A program made the position numbers and the translations under genes. Under the pieces are notes generated by a model. That model ran no database searches and was not told where the DNA came from. It worked only from the letters and a program-made list of their open reading frames with translations. Below, piece by piece: positions 6,004 through 12,187 of a stretch of DNA of 12,187 nt (its first letter is position 1; every line of letters begins with the position of its first letter). Origin of the DNA: Stramenopiles sp. TOSAG23-3 (lineage: Eukaryota; Sar); assembly GCA_900128585.1 (NCBI GenBank), contig LT642452.1, positions 5,137-17,323 of the forward strand. Direction: 5' to 3'.

Positions 6004-8361
6004 CTAAAAGTACCTTCCAGAGCCTCTTCCGCGCTGGTTGAACAATTCCTGGTCCAAAAATTCTTGCAGGTCCTTCAACTCGCCGTTCCGGTCGTGAATC
6101 TTGTTGGAACCGACAAGGTTCCCCCCGAATTGGGTGCGGACCAAGTAGAAAAAGATTGCAATCGTGTCAAAAACGTTGTTGTGGCGCGGTCGCGGCGTGT
6201 ACTCCTGCCCCTTGCACATGACCACGTAGTACGGGGGGTTCTTGGACACCAGCTTGATGTAAGGGTTTTGGTAACGCGACGACCTCGCGTCGTCGTTCTC
6301 ATCTATTCTAGAGTCAAAGCGTTGGTCGCTAAATAGGTCGGGCAGCTCGTACTGGTTCTGCGTCCGGCAGTACTTCTCCATGTGCTTCGCGTTCAGCCCC
6401 GCACGAATCGTGCGGTTCTGATTGGTGGCGTTCTTGTACTGGTTCTCCAACGAGCCGAACATGTCGTCGTATGCTGGTCCGTTCCATATTTTCGGCGTGT
6501 CGTCCACGACCCGCTGCTGCATTTGGTTGTACATTCCCCCGCTCGCAACACCGCCGCCGAGCCCACCGCCGAGCCCACCGCCGAGCCCACCGCCGAGCCC
6601 ACCGCCCGCCATTGGCGCGCCGAACGCGCCGAACCCCGGCCCAGCCCCGCCAGACACCTGGCGCTGGCGCTGCTGCTGCTGCTGGACCTGAATCATGTGC
6701 TGCCGGTTGGCCTGCTTCTTCGGCAACTCCAAAGAGTTCATGTACTGGATGAACAGGTGCATGATGACGTGGGCGTCGCACGGCAGGCGCTCGTCCCCCC
6801 GGTTCGTCGCGTCGCTGAACTGCTTGTTCTTCCAAATTCCCCCCCCGTTCCACGCCATCATCCCGAACCTGTCGTCGTGCATCAACTCCCGCACCCGGTG
6901 AAGGGTGTACCCGTTCGCGTTCAAGCTCTGGTCTTCGAGGACTTCCAGGAACGCCTGGAGCATCTGGCGCTGGATGAGCAGGTAGCGTTTCCCGTCCCCG
7001 CCGTCGGTCGGCTGGTACCGGTCCGTGTGGATCGACATGAGCAGCGTACGAAACGTCAGCGCCGTCGACTTCTTCCGGCTGGAACTGAAGAGGGCCGCCC
7101 CCGTGGTCTTCGGGTGGTAGTTCTCCTGCTTCTTTATCGTATGCTCGAGGAGGCCCCGCTTGATGCCGCCGTGGCACTCGTGGCTGAGCTCGTTGATGTT
7201 CCTCTCCATCGGCTCCAGGAAGTTCTGCTTGATGACGGCGCTGAGCCATCGACGGACGTTCTCGGACCAGTTGTCGATGTCGTGCTTGATGCCCATCCGG
7301 TCGTACGCCTTTTCGCTCTTCGTGTGCTGGGTCCCGAACGAGTCCCGGTTCGTCGAGTTGGAGGAAAGGGTAATGTTGACCTTTGACATTTGGTACGGCT
7401 CGATCTTGGACATCCGGCGCCCCAGCGCCTGGCCCCGCCGGCCCCCGCTCCCGTACATCGAATCGTTCCGCTGCGCATGGGTCCGGTGGTTTTGAATCTG
7501 GCGTTGGTTGATGGCGAAATTTTTCGCCCGTAAAAATCGGTCCAGCGACTCTTCCCCGCTGATGTCGAACCGCCGGTCCTGCAAGTCAAAGTCGTGGGTC
7601 CCGCTCTGATCGGCGTAGTCGGCAAACTCGGCGTCGTCGTACTCCTGATGCTGCCGCCGGGAGGACCCCGCCTGCTTCCCCAAGATGACGTCCGCGGACC
7701 ACGACCCGTTCCCGAACCGGTCGCTGTCCCCCTTCCGCACCTGCCCCTGCGGGGTCCTCGACGCCCCGACGCCCCCCGCCCCGCCGTAGCGCATCATTGG
7801 CTGGCTGCTCACCCGGCCCCCGGCCCCGATGGCCGCGCCCGGGGTCCTCACCATGCCTCCGTCGGCCCCGCTCTTGGACAGGCCCCCAGGGCCCCGCCCG
7901 GCCACACCCCCGGGGCCCGCCTTCGACTTCTTTGCCTTCCCCTTGAACGGACTGATGAAACTGTCGATCCCAAGCAGCTTCCGGTGCGACGAGTTCTTTA
8001 GCATTTTTTCGACCGTGTCCGAGTAGCCTACCATGGACTTGTACGCGGACACCAGCGCTACGGCCAGAAAGAACAGGATGCAGGAGGACGTGGCGTCCGC
8101 GGAACCGAACACGTGCGCCGTCCACGGGGACGCCGAGTACAGGTGCTGGTAGACGGTAAATAGCGCGGCCGTGCCGCTGGAAACGGCCCATGCCAAGTGG
8201 GAGTTGCGGTTCTTTCGTATGTTAAACGCTTGCAAGACCGCCGACTCCGTTTTCTTGTCCCACTCTGCCGCCTTGGACGGTGTTCGGGTCGGAACGCCCC
8301 CCCCCGTCCGCCTCCGTACTTTTGACTTTGAACGAACCCCTTTCTGGGCGCTAGTAGACAT
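6004..8361 (-). CDS. TMEM209-like nuclear-envelope protein
   Basis: The protein has 785 residues from an ATG at 8359-8361. A basic N-terminus precedes two membrane segments at about 55-75 and 90-108, the same layout as animal TMEM209. A long Gly/Ser/Arg-rich, probably disordered stretch follows to about 340. The C-terminal part matches the TMEM209 domain (Pfam name: cytochrome B561, N-terminal). It contains DNWSENVRRWLSAVIKQNFL, RYLLIQRQMLQAFLEVL, RFGMMAWNGGGIWKNKQF, CDAHVIMHLFIQYMNSLELP, NPPYYVVMCKGQEYTPRPRH and NNVFDTIAIFFYLVRT. Human TMEM209 shares the F.WN.GG, IIMHVF..YLDS, NPPHYEL and NNMFHTLLMFLYIIKT blocks in the same order. Animal TMEM209 is reported at the nuclear envelope with NUP205, so a nuclear pore or envelope role is likely. 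Odd here: an insertion of over 100 residues (about 545-700) within the domain, with a Q-rich run, an FGAFG motif and four GGGL repeats. It converges with the gene at 4972 and diverges from the transporter. Confidence 0.88.
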   Translation of the reverse strand: MSTSAQKGVRSKSKVRRRTGGGVPTRTPSKAAEWDKKTESAVLQAFNIRKNRNSHLAWAVSSGTAALFTVYQHLYSASPWTAHVFGSADATSSCILFFLAVALVSAYKSMVGYSDTVEKMLKNSSHRKLLGIDSFISPFKGKAKKSKAGPGGVAGRGPGGLSKSGADGGMVRTPGAAIGAGGRVSSQPMMRYGGAGGVGASRTPQGQVRKGDSDRFGNGSWSADVILGKQAGSSRRQHQEYDDAEFADYADQSGTHDFDLQDRRFDISGEESLDRFLRAKNFAINQRQIQNHRTHAQRNDSMYGSGGRRGQALGRRMSKIEPYQMSKVNITLSSNSTNRDSFGTQHTKSEKAYDRMGIKHDIDNWSENVRRWLSAVIKQNFLEPMERNINELSHECHGGIKRGLLEHTIKKQENYHPKTTGAALFSSSRKKSTALTFRTLLMSIHTDRYQPTDGGDGKRYLLIQRQMLQAFLEVLEDQSLNANGYTLHRVRELMHDDRFGMMAWNGGGIWKNKQFSDATNRGDERLPCDAHVIMHLFIQYMNSLELPKKQANRQHMIQVQQQQQRQRQVSGGAGPGFGAFGAPMAGGGLGGGLGGGLGGGLGGGVASGGMYNQMQQRVVDDTPKIWNGPAYDDMFGSLENQYKNATNQNRTIRAGLNAKHMEKYCRTQNQYELPDLFSDQRFDSRIDENDDARSSRYQNPYIKLVSKNPPYYVVMCKGQEYTPRPRHNNVFDTIAIFFYLVRTQFGGNLVGSNKIHDRNGELKDLQEFLDQELFNQRGRGSGRYF
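6554..6601. repeat. Four perfect 12-bp tandem repeats coding for GGGL
   Basis: The unit CCGCCGAGCCCA is repeated four times without a change, plus a partial fifth. In the TMEM209-like gene on the other strand it encodes (GGGL)4 at about residues 587-602. Identical units suggest recent expansion, and 12-bp units keep the frame. Confidence 0.95.
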
Positions 8362-8591
8362 ATTTTTTCAAAACAGAAGCAAAGCCTACTGTACAAACTA
8401 ACGAACTAACTACGCACAACTTTTGGTTCTGAAATATAAACGCAATGCCTTTGCCCCCAATCACCACCACTGTGTACTATATTGTGTATGTTTACAGAAC
8501 CTGCAAAAGAAAGAAAAGTAAAAAGTCCGAATTTAAACGAATAATCTCAGAATTCAAAAAGCCACAATAATAATACAATTTTCAAGTCAGG

Positions 8592-8625
8592 CACACACAC
8601 ACGCACACACACACACACACACACA
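8592..8625. repeat. (CA)n microsatellite
   Basis: About seventeen CA units with a single G interruption at 8603. It sits only four bases before the telomere-like tract. Confidence 0.95.
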
Positions 8626-8629
8626 ATAT

Positions 8630-8653
8630 CTAACCCTTAACCTAACCCTTACC
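8630..8653. repeat. Short interstitial telomere-like tract
   Basis: The plus strand reads CTAACCCTTAACC then TAACCCTTACC. On the minus strand this gives GGTAAGGGTTAGG then TTAAGGGTTAG, a degenerate TTAGGG-type array of four short units with four G runs. It is internal, between two genes, directly beside the CA microsatellite. Confidence 0.75.
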
Positions 8654-8810
8654 TCGTATTTATTAGTCGGTCGTCTATAATTATTCGTTCTTCTTCATCA
8701 TACCACTAGATACTATTTACACTCTTCTTCATCAAGAATTATTTTTATTAGTCGTCTTATATTTATTATTATTAATAGAAGAGTAGACGGACATTATTTT
8801 TCAGGATTCA

Positions 8811-8838
8811 GAAGGAAGGAAGGAAGGAAGGAAGGAAA
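8811..8838. repeat. (GGAA)n tetranucleotide microsatellite
   Basis: About six GAAG/GGAA units upstream of the transporter gene, ending in a slightly degraded GAAAGAAGG. It is purine-rich on the plus strand. Confidence 0.9.
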
Positions 8839-9208
8839 GAAGGAGATGATGTGATTTGCTTGGGGCTTGGGAGGACTATTTATTATTTTTTATTTTTATA
8901 TTTTTTTTTTTAGCAAAAAAATTTTGAAAACTTATTTATTATATTATTATTATTGTTGTAAATATAATAAATATTCGAATAATTTTTGTGTTAAAAATGT
9001 ATGTGTAAAAAAAGAGTTCCATCCAACTATAATAATAATAGCTTCATTTAATCTTTTTTATCACTTGCGTACATACGTTCCTTTTTTTTGTTCACTTTTC
9101 GTTTCTATTGTCTTGTTTTGTGTGATTTCTTCTTCTATTGTTTTGTTTCTTCTTCCAATAATACTCACACGCACGGTCGTAGGAAGTACGCACACAGACA
9201 CACACAGG

Positions 9209-10189
9209 ATGGAAACGCCCAATTTAAACCGTGGTTATTTTTTTATGGTTTGCCTTGCGTTGCAGTTTGGTTGCCAGCCCTTGTCTACAAAGGCATTCGT
9301 CGACCCGGGCGCGCACAAACCGACATTGGTGCTCTTGTGCGAGGTACTCAAGGCTATTTTTGCAATCGTGCTGTTATGCGTCGATGGGGACGCGACGGCG
9401 AGGCGAAGGGCTTTGAAAAACTGGTCGCTTTTGCAGACGGTAACGTTTGCCGGGGTCCCCGCGGCGGTGTACGCGTTTCAAAACATTATGATTCAAATTG
9501 CCTACCAGAACACCGACCCGTTGCTTTTTAACCTGCTGAACCAGACAAAGATTGTGTTCACCGCGGCGATGGTCTACGTCCTGATGGGGAAAACCCAGAG
9601 CTTTGGGCAGTGCGTGGCCCTCGCCATGCTGGTCGCCGTCGGCGTCCTTTTGAGCCTTCCGGAGGACGCCACCGATTTGTTGAAGGTTGGGACCGGGAAC
9701 GATTTTATGAACGGGATCGTCCCTTGCTTGGTTGCGTGCGTCTGCTCTGGTTTCGCATCCGCGTACAGCCAAAAGGTCATGTCTGGGACGACGAAGAGGA
9801 ACGCCTATTTGTTCTCGGCGGAACTTTCCGTTTGCAGCTCGCTCGTGCTGGTCGCTTCTAACTCGTACTCGCTCTTTGGACGAGGCGGCGGGGCAGGGTT
9901 TGCGTCCTCGTTTAACTTTTTGGACCTTAGGGGGTTGACGATGATGACCCTTATCCCCTTGGTAACGAACGCTAGTGGTGGAATTTTTGTCGGCCAAGTC
10001 ACAAAGCACGCAGGGTCCGTTCGAAAAGTGTTTTGCGTAGTGGGGGGGATCTTTACGACTGCGATTGTGCGCCTCCTCCTTTTCGACGACCCGGTGAACC
10101 CAAAAATTTTCGCGTGCATACCGGTTGTTCTGTTCAGTTTAATCTTGTACAATCGCTCCGCAACCAGGCAAAAGGCGAAGACGGCGTAA
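9209..10189 (+). CDS. Nucleotide-sugar transporter, SLC35A type
   Basis: The protein has 326 residues and about ten hydrophobic segments, the usual size of an SLC35A transporter (UDP-GlcNAc, UDP-Gal or CMP-sialic acid type). These Golgi or ER antiporters bring nucleotide sugars into the lumen in exchange for the nucleoside monophosphate. Family signatures include LVLLCEVLKAIFAIVLL (about 40-56), FQNIMIQIAYQNTDP (90-104), NLLNQTKIVFTA (108-119), GFASAYSQKVM (181-191) and NASGGIFVGQVTKHAGSVRKV (254-274), matching the QLKI.TTA, G.AGVY.EK and NA.GGLLVA.V.KYADN blocks. The ATG at 9209 is chosen because residues before it come from AT-rich low-complexity leader and the transporter homology begins right after it. 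The C-terminus ends in a basic tail (QKAKTA), which could be a dilysine-like ER/Golgi retrieval signal, though its spacing is not classic. The sugar carried cannot be told from sequence alone. Confidence 0.93.
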   Translation: METPNLNRGYFFMVCLALQFGCQPLSTKAFVDPGAHKPTLVLLCEVLKAIFAIVLLCVDGDATARRRALKNWSLLQTVTFAGVPAAVYAFQNIMIQIAYQNTDPLLFNLLNQTKIVFTAAMVYVLMGKTQSFGQCVALAMLVAVGVLLSLPEDATDLLKVGTGNDFMNGIVPCLVACVCSGFASAYSQKVMSGTTKRNAYLFSAELSVCSSLVLVASNSYSLFGRGGGAGFASSFNFLDLRGLTMMTLIPLVTNASGGIFVGQVTKHAGSVRKVFCVVGGIFTTAIVRLLLFDDPVNPKIFACIPVVLFSLILYNRSATRQKAKTA

Positions 10190-10649
10190 CAGGAGAGGGG
10201 GGGGGGAGGAACATTAAAAGGATATCTCGCGTTTTTTAAGCTTATATCTAATATATGTACGAAGTATATTTTATTATTTTTTTTTAAATATTCTTCGTAT
10301 TCATAAAAAAAATTTAAAACACATATATTACATTAACGTACGCTGATTCGGGTCATGCATGGAGTACACAAGGAAATGATAGTCAAGACTGGATGACAAG
10401 GGTACATTGATTTACTAAAATCACAACAGCAGAGATCAGTTCGAAGTACATTAATTTTAATTACTTAAATAACAGCAAATTTTTCGTTTTTATTATATTT
10501 TACATATATTTTTACTAAAAAATAACAGCCAATTTTCTTGTTTTTTTTACATATTTTTTTACTTAAAAATAACACAGCCAATTTTTGTTTTTACTATATA
10601 CAACAATTTTATATCACATCTGTTTTTGGTCAAATCTCTTCAATTATGT
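10190..10649. other. Convergent 3' spacer between the transporter and the 308-aa gene
   Basis: This AT-rich region carries the 3' ends of both flanking genes. It begins with a run of ten G at about 10197-10206, then T- and A-rich runs, then a degenerate tandem array from 10412. No gene is seen in it. Confidence 0.6.
10412..10605. repeat. Degenerate tandem array, period about 47-51 bp, three to four copies
   Basis: Copies begin at about 10412 (most divergent), 10461, 10512 and 10559. Each starts TTACTWAAAAT and then AACAGC or CAGCCAATTTT, followed by a T-rich stretch. The last two copies share AATAACA(CA)GCCAATTTT. The array lies about 45 bp beyond the stop codon of the minus-strand 308-aa gene, so it would fall in that gene's 3' UTR or just past it. 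Confidence 0.7.
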
Positions 10650-11576
10650 CTACGTCAACAACTTTTTTGAAACGCCCCGCCGTGCCAAAAATCTCGCCAG
10701 CTGGGTTTCTCTGATCTGCGACGCCGCGGCGATCTCCTTTCGTCTTCTCTCCTTGGTCGACCGGAGCCGTTCGGCGGACGCTACTGCCCTCGAGGGGGCA
10801 CCAGGGTTGCCGGTCGGCGGGGACGTCGTCTGGTCCCCACCCAACATTGTCCAGCGGATCAAATCCTTCATCGGCACCAGGAGCGGGGCTTTCAGGCCTG
10901 GCCCGGCCGTCGGGTTGACCTTGTCGGCCCGAAAGGCCCCGGCCCATGACGATGCAGCGTCCGGCGTCCGGTCCAGGGTGCCCCCTGCTGCAGCGAAACG
11001 ACAATTGCTGACGCCGTCAAGGGTGTACCCATTCTCTAAAATGTGCGAGAACACGAACCGCTGTGACTCGCTCTCTAGCCTGCTCATCACCTCTATCGCG
11101 ACCAGGGTAGGGTCTTCGATCACTTTCTGAACGTCGTTTCTAAATCTATTGTCGCCTTCAAACGGGCCGTCCTCGGTGTTCCTTTTGTTCAGCTTGGCCC
11201 GAATGCGTTTTATGGCCTCGTCATACTCCGTGTCGGCGAAATCGCTCAAGCCTGGACTCTCCAAAGGTTCGCCCACTCCCTCCGAGGTGGCAGGGGTCCC
11301 CATAATGCCGACGGGTCCCCTCTCGCTGCCCGCCCCTAGAGTTTCGCCGTCCCCGGCGGTGCTGACTTCCCTGTTGGGCGTTGGGATCAAACGGGCAGAC
11401 GGAACAGCAGCCGGCTCGGTAGAATTCGGGGAACCTGGTAGCGGGGACGCCACTGCATCTTTGACGGTCTCCAACGACGAGGGCGCCGTGACCCCGCCTT
11501 CGCTCTTGTCCAAAGGGGCATCGTCCGCTTGCAGGGAGGAAGGGTTCTTCACCGCTTTCTTCTTTTTTCTTCCCAT
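10650..11576 (-). CDS. Unrecognised 308-residue protein, basic at both ends
   Basis: I do not recognise this protein. The GC-rich frame of 309 codons in AT-rich surroundings, and a start codon where the GC content rises, support a real gene. It starts MGRKKKKAVK, which could be a nuclear or nucleolar localisation signal. Residues about 12-110 are rich in P, S, T, G and E and probably disordered. The centre (about 111-200) looks folded and helical: a YDEAIKRIRAKLNKRN stretch, then FRNDVQKVIEDPTLVAIEVM and SQRFVFSHILENGYTLDGVS. A Pro/Gly-rich linker leads to a strongly basic C-terminal helix at about 266-305 (AERLRSTKERRRKEIAAASQ, then RETQLARFLARRGVSKKLL). The pattern fits a nucleic-acid-binding or nuclear protein, but that is inference only. 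It converges with the transporter gene. Confidence 0.8.
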   Translation of the reverse strand: MGRKKKKAVKNPSSLQADDAPLDKSEGGVTAPSSLETVKDAVASPLPGSPNSTEPAAVPSARLIPTPNREVSTAGDGETLGAGSERGPVGIMGTPATSEGVGEPLESPGLSDFADTEYDEAIKRIRAKLNKRNTEDGPFEGDNRFRNDVQKVIEDPTLVAIEVMSRLESESQRFVFSHILENGYTLDGVSNCRFAAAGGTLDRTPDAASSWAGAFRADKVNPTAGPGLKAPLLVPMKDLIRWTMLGGDQTTSPPTGNPGAPSRAVASAERLRSTKERRRKEIAAASQIRETQLARFLARRGVSKKLLT

Positions 11577-11839
11577 AGTAAAAAAATCTATTTATGTACT
11601 ACTCTCCAACCTTTGTTTGTATATATATTCACATATATGTACATCTTTCTCTATCAAATCAAAAATTGAAACCAAAATCAAGAATAACATTAATCAAATC
11701 GAATGTTTCAAATTAATTTTTATATATTTACACACAATAAAATCCGCACTTCTTTTTTTTTATTACTACTAATACTGGTATTTATTATTATTAAATTATT
11801 ATTAAATTAGACGACGACTAATAATAATAAATAAAAAAA
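11577..11839. other. AT-rich spacer upstream of the 308-aa gene
   Basis: No gene is seen. On the minus strand a TATATATA-like element at about 11620-11628 lies roughly 45-55 nt before the ATG at 11576 and could be its promoter. The outer part is made of ATT repeats and contains GACGACGACT at 11810-11819. Confidence 0.5.
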
Positions 11840-12187
11840 TTAAAAAAAGAAGAAGAACAAGAACAAGAAGAAAGAAGAAAGAAGAAAGAAGAAATAAATA
11901 GAAGAAGAAGAAGAAGAAGAAGAAGAAGAACAACAACAACAACAACAACAAGAAAGAAGAAGAAGAAGAAGAAGAAAGAAGAAGAAGAAGAAAGAAGAGA
12001 GAAGAGAGAAGAGAGAAGAGAGAAGAGAGAAGAGAGAAGAGAGAAGAGAGAAGAGAAGAGAAGAGAAGAGAAGAGAAGAGAAGAGAAGAGAAGAGAAGAG
12101 AGAAGAGAGAAGAGAGAAGAGAAGAGAAGAGAAGAGAAGAGAAGAGAAGAGAAGAGAAGAGAAGAGAAGAGAAGAGAAGAGAAGAGA
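11840..12187. repeat. Long polypurine low-complexity tract, truncated by the window edge
   Basis: (GAA)n and GAAGAAA repeats lead to an (AAC)n block at about 11930-11949. From 11950 to 12187 the plus strand has no pyrimidine at all (238 nt). The last part has ordered blocks: eight GAAGAGA heptamers (11994-12049), nine GAAGA pentamers (12050-12094), three heptamers (12095-12115), then about fourteen pentamers to the edge. No coding meaning is seen. Confidence 0.95.

Larger units (their letters stand above)
8362..9208. other. Divergent promoter spacer between the TMEM209-like and transporter genes
   Basis: This 847-bp AT-rich stretch must contain both promoters. It holds a CA microsatellite, a telomere-like tract and a GGAA microsatellite (listed separately), plus two related pieces at about 8657-8700 and 8720-8760 that share TTATTAGTCG...TCTTATA-like and CTTCTTCATCA words. 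Positions 8867-9208 are open in the transporter frame, but their translation is low-complexity (Y, N, K and F runs), so they are taken as leader. Confidence 0.65.

Noticed and set aside
6329-7386. Long overlapping frames on both strands inside the TMEM209-like gene (304-334 codons)
   Set aside because: They are GC-rich shadow frames with R/P/A/H-biased composition and no family motifs; the TMEM209 frame has clear ordered motifs.
8592-8653. CRISPR-like or bacterial mobile-element signatures anywhere in the window
   Set aside because: Repeats are simple microsatellites or short tandem duplications without spacers, and there are no transposase, integrase or terminal inverted repeats.
8867-9208. 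In-frame 114-codon extension of the nucleotide-sugar transporter
   Set aside because: The translation is low-complexity (runs of Y, F, N, K, I) from AT-rich leader DNA, and transporter homology begins only after the ATG at 9209.
9374-10009. Minus-strand frame of 211 codons opposite the transporter
   Set aside because: It is the antisense shadow of conserved transporter codons and shows no domain of its own.
257-10189. A functional gene cluster linking the dioxygenase, membrane protein, TMEM209-like protein and transporter
   Set aside because: Orientations are mixed, each gene has its own spacer, and the predicted locations and functions differ, so co-location alone is not evidence of a system.
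10320-10440. Possible tRNA or small RNA in the transporter 3' spacer
   Set aside because: No cloverleaf, A/B box pair or stable stem could be found by eye.
11149-11772. Plus-strand frame opposite the 308-aa gene
   Set aside because: Its second half is AT-rich spacer translation (runs of F, I, K, N); the minus-strand frame fits the GC-rich block and its boundaries.

Overview
This is nuclear DNA from a eukaryotic microbe. The genes have long, GC-rich reading frames with few or no coding introns. They are separated by very AT-rich spacers of about 0.35-0.9 kb, packed with microsatellites and homopolymers. The proteins are eukaryotic: a PPR protein with an organelle-type N-terminus, a TMEM209-like nuclear-envelope protein, a nucleotide-sugar transporter and a GPR180/TMEM145-type luminal domain. 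A short TTAGGG-like tract also fits a eukaryote. A stramenopile or another small alga or protist would fit, but the sequence does not settle the lineage.

Layout, left to right. (1) Positions 1-135 may hold the edge of a minus-strand gene (weak). (2) Positions 257-2756, minus strand: a PPR protein split into two reading frames at a run of ten C (sense strand), most simply one gene with a 1-nt frame break. (3) Positions 2757-3634: divergent spacer with a TATA/CCAAT-like promoter for the PPR gene, palindromic AAGTACTT elements and a 54/55-bp tandem duplication. (4) Positions 3635-4480, plus: a DODA/LigB-type extradiol dioxygenase with a complete histidine set. (5) Positions 4481-4971: spacer with a plausible 5'UTR intron of the next gene. 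(6) Positions 4972-5646, plus: a type I single-pass membrane protein whose luminal domain resembles GPR180/TMEM145 but which lacks the seven-helix part. (7) Positions 6004-8361, minus: TMEM209-like protein with a Gly/Leu repeat insertion. (8) Positions 8362-9208: divergent spacer with CA and GGAA microsatellites and an interstitial telomere-like tract. (9) Positions 9209-10189, plus: SLC35A-type nucleotide-sugar transporter. (10) Positions 10190-10649: convergent 3' spacer with a degenerate ~49-bp tandem array. (11) Positions 10650-11576, minus: an unrecognised 308-aa protein. (12) Positions 11577-12187: AT-rich DNA passing into a 238-nt pure purine tract that runs off the window.

The genes look like independent nuclear loci in mixed orientation, not an operon or a dedicated system. 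Two encode probable secretory-pathway membrane proteins and one a nuclear-envelope protein, but nothing shows that they work together. I see no convincing new multi-gene system. The best leads are the single-pass GPR180/TMEM145-like protein, the homopolymer break in the PPR gene, and several unexplained repeat or regulatory structures in the spacers.
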